A DNA stretch of 64,000 nucleotides from Megaustenia siamemsis. Its lineage: Eukaryota; Mollusca; Gastropoda; Stylommatophora; Ariophantidae. The notes beneath the pieces are model-generated. The model was not told the origin of the DNA. It saw only the letters and a program-made list of their open reading frames with translations, and did not search any database. Where the stretch lies: positions 37,781,723-37,845,722 of the forward strand of contig JAVIAB010000160.1 of the NCBI GenBank assembly GCA_032433765.1, in the 5' to 3' direction. The translations under genes were made by a program, and so were the position numbers. Positions 1 through 9,200 of the stretch are shown piece by piece (position 1 is the first letter of the stretch; each line of letters opens with the position of its first letter).

Positions 1-300
1 TTTGTCTCTGATGGATTGGCAGACTTGCATTTGTAGTCCATGTATGTAATGAACAATAGGGGGGATAGTAGGCACACCTGTCTTACTCGTGCTCTAACTT
101 CGAATCTGGTCTGTGTAGCCTGCTGCTGTTCTGACTGGGCAGCTGCGGTTGTTGCTGTAGAGACATTTAACTAGGTTGGTTAGATGTTGGCTTGCTCCGT
201 GTATTGTTAGTATCTCCCATAATTGTTCTCTGTTTACTCGGTCGAATGTTTTTTTCCTGGTCAGTGAAAGCTATGTGGAAACTTTCATTGCGTTCTGTCG
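1..300 (-). mobile_element. RTE-like LINE fragment (family B)
   Basis: The minus strand encodes a decayed reverse-transcriptase piece with the AFTDQEK core. The same DNA recurs, better preserved, at about 2310-2590. It contains frameshifts and is cut by the window edge. The sequence from 300 to about 440 is not part of that match. Confidence 0.65.
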
Positions 301-464
301 TCTTTCCTGCTAGCTGTTTTAGGGTGAATAGGGCGTCAGTACACTTCATTACTGCCATAATTTTAGAGCATTGTAAAACACGAATATTCAGTAGACATGA
401 AGGTCCAACCAGTTTCAATTTTTTTTGCGACTACTTACTTATGTGAAACCGGGTTTGTTACCTC

Positions 465-600
465 TTTTTTTGATGGCAGTGACCAGGGCATTCGTCTGAT
501 TAGAGTCACAAGACTACATTCACGCCAACATACTAAGTGATTCAATGAAAATGATAAGAAAAGTGGAGGCGGGCTCAATACACAGGCAATGAGTTAAGTC
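465..600 (+). mobile_element. LINE RNase H fragment (family F)
   Basis: This stretch is closely similar to 23110-23240 inside the intact RNase H ORF of the family F LINE (shared words for the AVTKAF and LSDSM-type stretches). It is truncated and frameshifted, and it runs directly into the minisatellite that starts at about 598. Confidence 0.7.
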
Positions 601-1016
601 ATTGCAGAAGTAAAAAATATTTGCACCCATCAAAACAAAAAGAGTCATTGCAGAAGTAAAAAATATTTGCACCATCAAAACAAAAAGAGTCATTGCAGAA
701 ATAAAAAACATTATCAACCATCAAAACCAAAAGAGTCATTGCAGAAATAAAAAAAAAATTGTCAACCATCAAAACCAAAAGAGTCATTGCAGAAGTAAAA
801 AATATTTGCACCATCAAAACAAAAAGAGTCATTGCAGAAATAAAAAACATTGCCAACCATCAAAACCAAAAGAGTCATTGCAGAAATAAAAAAAAAAACA
901 TTGTCAACCATCAAAACCAAAAGAGTCATTGAAGAAGTCAAAAACATTGTCAACCATCAAAACCAAAAGAGTCATTGAAGAAGTCAAAAACATTGACAAC
1001 CATCAAAACCAAAAAC
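598..1016. repeat. 45-46 bp minisatellite, about 9 copies
   Basis: Tandem units begin with GTCATTGCAGAA and contain an A-rich middle and a CCATCAAAAC block. Two unit variants interleave (TTTGCACCATC and GTCAACCATC types). Because the period is near 45 nt, both strands show periodic 15-residue open frames; these are repeat artefacts, not genes. The first unit aligns with LINE family F RNase H DNA at about 23240. Confidence 0.9.
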
Positions 1017-1118
1017 AGATCACATTTGGACGCTAAGAAAGGCGGAATAGGAATGGGGATGAAGTAAGCTCATTCTTTCCATTGACTTTGTTCCGTTGAC
1101 AGTGTTAATATAAATAAT

Positions 1119-1655
1119 CTAATGTATGCTGATGATACAGTATTAATCGCTAAAAGTGAACATGAGTTACAAGAAATGTTGGACATTGTAGTGAAGGAAA
1201 GCAAAAATAAAAGACTCAGCCTTAATAGCAAAAAGACAGAGGTAATGGTAAAAACAATGAAAAAGATATCACCTCAGTGCAAAATAAAGACAAGTGGAAC
1301 ACTATTAAAACAGGTAAATGAATTTAAATATTTGGGAACTTTGTTAACCTCAGACGGAAGATGTACAAAAGAGGTGAGATGTAGAATAGTTCAGGCAAAA
1401 GCAGCTTTCCAAAAAATGAGGAAAATACTATGCAATCCATTTTTGACAATAGAAACAAGAAAAAGAGTTCTTAAATGTTACGTAGAGCCAGTCTTAACAT
1501 ACGGATGCGAATCATAGACAATAGGACAACAGACAAGAAAATCACTGGAGTCTGTAGAAATGTGGTTTTACAGAAGAATGTTGAGAATACAATGGACAGC
1601 TAAGAAGAGTATGGAGAGGTTCTGAGAAAGGTCAAAGCAAAAAGAGAGCTTTTGC
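1119..1655 (+). mobile_element. RTE-like LINE fragment (family A), RT thumb and C-terminus
   Basis: Encodes the reverse-transcriptase YADD box (about 1122-1135), the [13 protein letters not shown] stretch, and YGCES followed by a stop where Trp is expected (TAG at 1515), then the [14 protein letters not shown] stretch. This layout is typical of RTE/BovB LINEs. It is 5'-truncated and ends where family B sequence in the opposite direction begins. Confidence 0.8.
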
Positions 1656-2625
1656 TTCCCTTGGGTCTGATGTTCTCACAAAGTTTGTTGAAGTCTCGTT
1701 GTGTTGTGTTTTGATCTTTCTGCCTTGTCACGTGGCCAAACCATTTTATCTGTTGTTTCCTTATATATTCTATGGCGGGGGCTCTTCCTAGCTTTTTTCT
1801 CAGTTCTTCATTTCTGATCTTATCTCTCAGACTGTTTCCTATCATTCGTCTAACACATTTCATCTCTGTAGAGGTTATTTTTCTTATTGTTCTTGCATCT
1901 AGGGTCCAGGTCTGGCATTGGTAGCACAACATTGGGATGAAGATTGTATTGTATAGTGCTCGTTTTGCCTCCAGAGTTATTTCCCTGTTGGATAATAATG
2001 GTGATAACTGTCCAATGATTTGACAAGCTTTGTTGCATCTGATTCTATCTCTGCTGTTTGAGAATTATCATTTGTCATTAGACTTCCTAGGTATTTGAAT
2101 TCCTCTACTTGTTTTAGTTGCCTTCCTTCTATAGTTATGTTGATGTTCTGTTTATTTTTGGCGACATTCATGACTTCTGTTTTGTTGATTTTCATGTATT
2201 TTGTGCCTGAGTTGTTGAGTTTGTTTAAGTGTTCTTGTAGGTCTTCTATTGTTTCATGTATCAGTAGTGCCTGATCGGCTGCAAATAAAAACTCGTTGAT
2301 CTCCTCTGTCTCTGATGGGTTGGCTAGCTTGCATATATAGTCCATGTATGTAATAAACAGTAGGGGGTATAGTACGCACCCCTGTCTTACACCTGATCTA
2401 ACTTCGAAGTGGTCTGTGTAGCCTGCTGCTGTTCTGACCCTGCAGCTGCTGTTGGTGTAGAGGCTTTTAATTAACTTGATTAGATGTTGGCTTACTCTGT
2501 ATGTTGTTAGTATCTCCCACAGTTGTTCCCTGTTAATTCTGTCTAATGCTTTTTCCTGGTCAATGAAGGCTATGTATAAGTTTTTATTGTGTTCTGGATC
2601 TCTTTGGCTGATGGTAATAGAAATC

Positions 2626-2628
<3 letters not shown>
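1645..2628 (-). mobile_element. RTE-like LINE fragment (family B), reverse transcriptase
   Basis: Read on the minus strand, it carries FIDQEKALDRI (RT motif A region), SGVRQGCVL, a damaged active-site box (FAADQAL in place of FADDxxL), KYLGSLMTNDN, then in shifted frame a C-terminal WTLDARTIRKI to WFGHVTRQ stretch. It has several frameshifts and is not functional. The same family occurs at 1-300, 40545-41745 and 61795-62280. Confidence 0.8.

Positions 2629-2656
<28 letters not shown>
2629..2656 (+). repeat. A-homopolymer tract
   Basis: An uninterrupted A run followed by an AAG-rich stretch, between the LINE B fragment and the foldback repeat. Confidence 0.9.
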
Positions 2657-2667
<11 letters not shown>

Positions 2668-2757
2668 TTGTATGGTGACAGCTTTACGTGGTAATGGACA
2701 TAAAAAAAAGTCGACGTTTCGGCAAGTAGGCCTTCAGCTGGAACAACAAACAACAAC

Positions 2758-2829
<72 letters not shown>

Positions 2830-3050
2830 TTAGGATAATGAGCGTTTACACGCTCTGAAACACAGGGAAGTGACCCTTTTTTATTTCCTTTCTTGAGTAT
2901 CTAGCATACTATCGCCATGTAGTTAGATTTGTTTACATATAATCCTTATATATATTTTTTGTGTTTGTTGTTCCAGCTGAAGGCCTACTTGGCAGAAACG
3001 TTGACTTTTGTTTTGTCCATTACCACGTAAAGCTGTTATCATACCACTTT
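2668..3050. repeat. Foldback element: about 88 bp inverted arms around an AT microsatellite
   Basis: The left arm at about 2668-2757 and right arm at about 2964-3050 are reverse complements with few mismatches. Both contain AGTAGGCCTTCAGCTGGAAC (or its complement) and the CAGCTTTACGTGGTAATGGAC block. The 205 bp loop holds a TA dinucleotide array (about 2760-2823). This fits a MITE or foldback transposon; no coding sequence is present. Confidence 0.75.
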
Positions 3051-3600
3051 TTGAGAGCCACTTTCCGACCCCCGCCAATGTAGATGGAGCAGATATTTGC
3101 AACTATCAATCCGTAACTTGTTGATCAGACCAGCCCCAGGGCAGAAGACATCAATCTCGTGCGGACTAACTACAAACCTTGATACATTGTTACATGAAGC
3201 AGGACCATTAAGTTTTACCGTGAAACTGTCCGGATGTTTTAAGTTATTTGCATAAATCCTAAACCAGGAGCACGGCAAAGATTGATTGAGACTTGCCTCA
3301 ACTGATGTAGAATCTGTGTCCGGATTGCATGAGGTGTCGTTGTTATTAAACAGGAAAGTAGGTTCAGATTTGTGGGCATATTTGTAAATAAAATCCAAGT
3401 ACTAACACTGGGGTCCGAAAATTTCGTGCTGACAACTGTCATTGTTTGGGCATGTCCCTGTTGTTTTGTCACAAACTAAGCCATTTTAACAGTGACATTG
3501 TAACGTACAATTTGCCCCAAACCAACCGTCGGCACAAGTAAGGTCATTAGCTTCCATGGTCGCTAACGAAGCCAGCGAATAAAGACTTGATCTACAGCGA
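3045..3600 (-). pseudogene. EGF-like / lectin-type receptor gene fragment
   Basis: Read leftwards from about 3580, the minus strand gives a cysteine-rich EGF-like module (CADGWFGANC, a second CxC, then TGTCPN and FGPQC). A discoidin/fucolectin-like stretch follows, with SCNPD, PCSWFRIY and FTVKL. This order resembles the multi-EGF/lectin 'scavenger-receptor-like' proteins that are very numerous in molluscs. Two in-frame stops interrupt it (one after the CHC, one after FGPQC), so this copy is probably broken. No splice sites that would remove both stops are evident. The exact family is an inference. Confidence 0.5.
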
Positions 3601-3703
3601 TGGTTAACGAACTGTGTACACACATTTATTATCAAACCCGTGATTACATTTCAAAAAAATCCGCCAACTCACTGTGGTAAAAAACCAGACCGACACATTT
3701 GAT

Positions 3704-3934
3704 TTAGTTGGCTGCGTGGCAGTGTACCAAGCGTTCGGCTTCTCGTGGCAAGGCGCGGTGCCACTGAGTACGGGTTCGATCCCACTTCGGACCATATATT
3801 GTTCTTCGTTTTTTTCTATTGTTGTTTGTCTGTCAATTTTTCCGAGTGCTAACACATACTTCTTTGTTCTATTATTCCCTATTATCGCCTCGGAAGTTCC
3901 CCATATAATAATATTTATGTATTATTATTTGTAC
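3704..3934 (+). mobile_element. tRNA-headed SINE (family 3)
   Basis: The head has a Pol III box-A-like stretch (GGCTGCGTGGCAGTGTACC) and box B (GGGTTCGATCC), followed by a T-rich body ending in ATTATTATTTGT. It is flanked by a perfect 14 bp target-site duplication CCGACACATTTGAT (3690-3703 and 3935-3948). A second copy lies at 23976-24217. Confidence 0.85.
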
Positions 3935-3948
3935 CCGACACATTTGAT

Positions 3949-4830
3949 GCTTGTTATACAGGAGACGGATGTGGACCAGAGGCCGCAGTTAATAGCAAAA
4001 CAAAGACCAATCTCTATGACAATGACTGAATACACACACACAATGGAGAAGTGGAACCAATTCTGTTTACTGGTATCTGAACTTTGCAATGCCCCCAGAA
4101 GACTCACACCATTCGAATCTTTCATCGAGCTAGCACTATGATTCTGGTAAAGAATGCCACTCTAAATGCTTTCTCTGACAGTGGCGGAGTAGTGTTCCAG
4201 TATAATCATATATCATACCCTAATTTATCTGTGAACACTATTGTAGTCAAAACACAAACGCCAATGGCACACATTAAGATTGAGTTCTCACCGACCATTT
4301 CGCAGGCCGACAGTGCACTGACGGTATGTGAGGTGCAAACATTTACAGACACCTATTGTCTGGACGAGCATTCTTGGTCGTTTTGTGCAATGTGTAGTGG
4401 GTGTAGTAAAGGCTGCAATGTCATCATCGGTAATTGTCACGGCAACTGTTCACATGGGATCTATGGACACGACTGTTCCGGGTCTTGTCTCAGTGTCTGT
4501 CCTTTATTTGAGGAAAAATCCGGAAAATGCCGACAATGTAAACATCTTGGCTATACCTGTAATGACACTTGTCCCGATGGTAATTTTGGGCTACAGTGCG
4601 AACAGATGTGTTCTGATGGCTGTGACATCATATGTATTTTCAAATGTCCGGACAACTGTTTCAACGACACCTGTGAACAGTCGATCGGGAATCTGTACAT
4701 GCAAGAGAACGTTCTATGGGTCAGACTGCACTCTCAAATCTCCGGACAACTGTTTAACGAAACCTGTGATTCCCACTTTCAGAAGAGTCTGCCGACTACA
4801 ACAAGCCCAATCATATGGGCACTTTAATGT
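3949..4830 (+). pseudogene. EGF-like receptor gene fragment (scavenger-receptor-F-like)
   Basis: An open frame from 4084 to about 4700 encodes a lectin-like tail (HIKIEFSPTISQ to LTVCEVQTF) and then a cysteine-rich EGF/laminin-type array (CSHGIYGHDC, CNDTCPDGNFGLQC, MCSDGCD). The repeat pattern breaks near 4690 and continues in another frame (GICTCKRTFYGSDC), which indicates a frameshift. Stops also interrupt the part upstream of about 4080. A SINE split the upstream side (TSD 3690/3935). It is oriented head-to-head with the fragment at 3045-3600. It could be one exon of a live gene, but the frameshift argues for a relic. Confidence 0.5.
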
Positions 4831-4855
4831 GTTTCTGTGCTAGACATGGTTCATT

Positions 4856-5640
4856 TTTTGGTGTTTTTTAGTGAAGCCATGGCTCATATCTTGTTGTGTT
4901 TCTGTCCTGGCCATGGCTCATATCTTAACTTGTGTGTGCTGGCCATGGCTCATATCTTGGTGTGTGTCATGTTAGTCATATCTCATATCTTGGTGTGTCC
5001 GTGTTAATCATGTCTCCTATCTTTATGTGTGTCTGTGTTTAGTCATATCTCATATCTTAGTGTGTACCCGTGTTAGTCATATGTCATATCTTTGTGTGTG
5101 CATGTCTGGGTTAGTGATATCTCATATCTTTGTGTGCATGTTTATATTAGTCATATCTCATATCTTTGTGTGTGCATGTCTGTGTTTGTCACATCTCATA
5201 TCCTTGTGTGTGCATGGCTATGTTAGTCCCATCTCATATCTTTGTGTGTGCATATATATGTTAGTTATATCTCTTATCTTTGTGTGCATGTCTATGTTAG
5301 GCATGTGTCATATCTTTGTGTGTGCATGTCAATGTCAGTTATATATCATATCTTTATGTGCATGTTTATGTTAGTCATGTGTCATATATCTTGATGTGTG
5401 TCAGTGTTAGTCATGCCTCGTATCGCTGTGAATAAGTCTTTGACTTACTCACATCTCACATCTTTGTGTCTGCATGTCTGTGTTAGTCACATCTCATATC
5501 TTTGTGTGTGCATGTCTGTGTTAGTCACATCTCCCATTTTTGTGTGTGCATGTCTGTGTTAGTCACATCTCACATCTTTGTGCGTGCGTGTCTGTATTAG
5601 TCACATCTCACATCTTTGTGTGTGCATGTCTGTGTCACCT
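4856..5640. repeat. About 38 bp minisatellite, about 20 degenerate copies
   Basis: Units follow the pattern TCATATCTCATATCTTTGTG plus TGTGCATGTCTGTGTTAG, with length and base variation. The first units carry a GCCATGGCTCATATC variant. Open frames such as 5027-5374 come from the repeat and are not counted as genes. Confidence 0.9.
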
Positions 5641-5645
5641 CTAGT

Positions 5646-5960
5646 GACTCGGGCAGATGGTGCTCGTCAACCTGGGAGGGCCGACTATCTAAGGGCAGAA
5701 TCCCCCTACAGAAAAGACAATCTGCTGCCTTGCAGGAAGATTGGGGACAATCAAAGACTAGGGAAAGCAAACCCGAATAAAATGCTTGCTGAAATCGGAT
5801 GCAATGGGCCACTGGCGCAGAACACAGTGCAACGTTTTAACGGGTGTTCAATCAGAGTGGATCTGGCGAGCTCTACTTGTGATGTTCTGTCTGTGGGGGC
5901 GATCAACACACTTAACCTGACAGCTGACTTCATGTGAGAGTCTGGGACCCTTACTCTGAT
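5646..5960 (+). mobile_element. 3' end of RNase-H-type LINE (family E)
   Basis: The terminal part (GCGATCAACACACTTAACC to CAGCTGACTTCATG and GATTGAGTCCTGATC) matches the LINE 3' ends at 50040-50222 and, more loosely, 38345-38560. Coding potential is frameshifted. It ends just before the GA microsatellite, about 180 bp upstream of the GET3 start codon. Confidence 0.65.
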
Positions 5961-5973
5961 TGAGTCCTGATCG

Positions 5974-5977
<4 letters not shown>

Positions 5978-6016
<39 letters not shown>
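5978..6016 (+). repeat. (GA)n microsatellite
   Basis: About 19 uninterrupted AG dinucleotides, then a T-rich stretch to 6060. It lies about 130 bp 5' of the GET3 ATG, in the likely promoter or 5' UTR. Confidence 0.95.
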
Positions 6017-6019
<3 letters not shown>

Positions 6020-6144
6020 CCACTTTTTTCTTCTTTTTTAATTTTTTTAATTTTTTTTTTAGAATTGCTGTATATTCAACACGTTCTATAATCGTGACAC
6101 GTACGTTGGCTTTCGATAATGGGTAATAGCTTCCCCTGTACAAG

Positions 6145-6269
6145 ATGGCCGCGGCGATGTGTGATGACGTTATTAAATACGACCCGTCTTTGCAGAATGT
6201 CATAGACCAGACTAGCTTAAAATGGATCTTCGTTGGGGGAAAGGGTGGTGTAGGAAAAACAACATCAAG
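6145..6269 (+). CDS. GET3: GET3 exon 1
   Basis: Encodes residues 1-41 and two bases of codon 42. It contains the deviant Walker A loop and ends AG/GTAAAT. The start has a purine-rich Kozak context. Confidence 0.95.
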
Positions 6270-9200
6270 GTAAATAGCTTCGTTTTTTTATATTTGAAAA
6301 GGTTTCTCAGTAATTTACCGTTTACGAGTTACTAACTAACTGTGTGAGTGAGTCTACCGTAACCGTGCCGTGCTGTAGTGTAACTGTAAGTACCAGTTAC
6401 AGTTACCGGTTTCTAATTCTTTATACTTTATAATATTGCTTACTACTTATAAATTCAATCAATTTAAATCCCAGTTAACTGAACTAACTCTGCTCTAACT
6501 CTAAGAATTGTCAACAATTTCGTGACTGATTTACTGATTAAAATGCCTCAAACTACAACTGAAAATCAGTGAAAAAAGTTGTAGTTTGACAGTTTGAGGC
6601 ATTTTCAATTTTCATTTTTCATTTTAAAATTTAGATGGTTAACATCATAAATATTATTATTCAAACTTACTGCATTTTGAAATCATTTTCATTATTAAAA
6701 TTATTAGTTTCATTTCATCAGAATCAGTCATTCCACTTCATTCTCATTCTGTGATTTCTTTGACCAATGACTTCACTGACTTACTTTTTTTTACTACCAA
6801 ACGCGGCATACTGTGGCGTTAACAGTATTAACAGCTGTGTTAACGTCAATTTATTAACGCTTAATAAGTCCTTTAATATTTAATAAATAACTGACTGAAC
6901 TGGAGAGTGAAGTGTAGTCTGTTGTTAGTTAAAAGTTAGGGTAATTTCCTAGTTTGATCAGATATATTATTTCAGTTGGAAGAGTGATGTCCCCTAAAAT
7001 ATGTCTGCCAAAATACAGTGGTTCTACGCATTCTTGGCGTTGGGGTCATTACGCTGGCATGTAATCATTTCGGAGTATCTGTTGATTGGGCGTTGGGTCC
7101 AGGGGTTAGGTTTAGCTTTAGTGTTAAATATTTATAAATATATTATAACGCGTGATGTCCCCTAAAATATGTCTGCCAAAATACAGTGGTTCTACGCATT
7201 CTTGGCGTTGTTGGGGTCATTACGAAGTAAGTGAACTCAGAACTGCTTAGCTGGTTTTTAAATATTAGACAAACTAGCCTATATATATAGGCGGATAATT
7301 AGTAAGAAGAAGCATAAGAAAGGATAGGGGTTCAGCCAATTATTAATTAACATCTCGATTTGGACGCAGACGCTGACCCGAACGCCACGCTGACCCAAAC
7401 GCCAGTGTGAGTGACACATGCCAGCGTAATGACCCCAACGCCAAGAATGCGTAGAACCACTGTATTTTGGCAGACATATTTTAGGGGACATCACTCTTCC
7501 AAACTGAAATAATATATCTGATCAAACTAGGAAATTACCAAAGTTAGAGCAACTTGTTATTGTAACAAGTTTGTTACATTAGTAAACATTTCCAAAAGAA
7601 AATAATAATAATAATAATAAAACACTAACAGCCCTAAATGATAAGATAAATGATTACATTTAAATGAAGAATACGGAGGTAAACAATAATATCACAATCA
7701 CATCCTCATTCTTGTCAGTTGTCTCTGTATGTCAAATTGAAATATTAAATTTTAAAAAGTTATGTATGCAATTTTAATTTTAACCAACTGACAAAATTAA
7801 GACTTCTGTTCTCAGGATTTCTAACTTCTCTATATTTTAACAATTTTGCACATCAACAGGCTATGTCATCACTTCAAATCTATCAGTTTAGGTGCTAAAA
7901 TAATAATCTAGATCATCATTGTGGCTCCAGGTCACATGTTTTGGCCCTAAAGCAATGACACATACTTAACTCTTTCCGTACGTTCCGCTGCATGATGGTG
8001 CGCCATATCCATTTCAGTTGTGTACATTCAGCTGCATAGTGCACCATGCTCAATTTGATAAGTGTGAACGCCATCAAACTATACTCTTTCTAAATGTCTT
8101 GTATCATCGTGATATTGGTGAAATCTAATACCTTGTTGAATTATCTAAAAATTCATATATAATATGTTATATGTTAGATAAATATAAATATGTAGATTGG
8201 TTCTTAAAACCATGAACAATTTTGTCTTTGAAATCTCTTCTGTTGCGTCGATAAAAAGCTTCCGTATGGAAAGAATTAACCAAGGGGAAAAATGGTGTGG
8301 TCAATTAATTGTCAATAACTTCATGACCCAACTACAAATCACTTTGAAATTTCACAAATTTTATTTAAGTTGAAATAGTTACGGAATCTAAAAATAGTTT
8401 TTTTTAAATTGTACTATTTATTTTTATTGACAATTAATTGAAAATCAACAGTAGACACAAAAATTGTCAGAAGAAACCATGTGTTTCAGATCAATTTTCA
8501 TTTATGTTCTCGCTGTAATATCAATTTTTTTTTTTTTAAATTTGTGACAGTCAACCCTGCCATAGAGCGTGTTAAACCCCATGTTAGGGAATGTGTTAAA
8601 TAAACATAATTTCTCTATTTACTAATTCAATTATTCATATTTTAATCAAGTCTGTTTTATTTGATTAATATTGAATGCTACAAAAGTATAGTTAATTATT
8701 TTGCTTGTTTCTATTATAAATACTAAGGTTGTTTTAATATCAATTTAATGCAATGCTATTTCAGTTGCTGTCTAGCTGTTCAACTAGCAAAAGTCAGAGA
8801 GTCTGTCCTTATCATTTCAACTGATCCAGCTCACAACATCTCAGATGCCTTTAGTCAGAAGTTTTCTAAAGTTCCATCATTGGTCAAAGGGTTTGACAAC
8901 TTATTTGCAATGGTAAAAATATCTGAGTATCAAATTATGACATCTAGTTCTAGCACCTAAGTTTCTTTCATCACTGAAGGCCAAGATGCCTCAAAGCACC
9001 ACAGCTGAAGTTGCCAGTGAATCTTAATTTACTATATGTGCCACAGTCAATGAACAAAAACCATTCAGACCCTAATCTACCTCTTCGCTGTGCCACTAGT
9101 AACAGACCAATCAAGTGAGCCATCTGACCAAATAAGTAGGGATTGAGAGGAAAGGCAACCCGATCCTCAAAAATGCTATGCTGGAGTTGGATGTGTTGGA

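Noticed and set aside
598..1016. Possible CRISPR-like array, or the small minus-strand protein frames across it
   Set aside because: Contiguous tandem units without unique spacers in an animal nuclear sequence; the frames follow from the near-45 nt period.
5751..6203. A 150-codon minus-strand ORF
   Set aside because: It is antisense across a LINE 3' end, the GA microsatellite and the GET3 first exon; no family similarity.
8748..8960. Small 70-codon plus-strand gene
   Set aside because: It is GET3 exon 2 read through into its intron.
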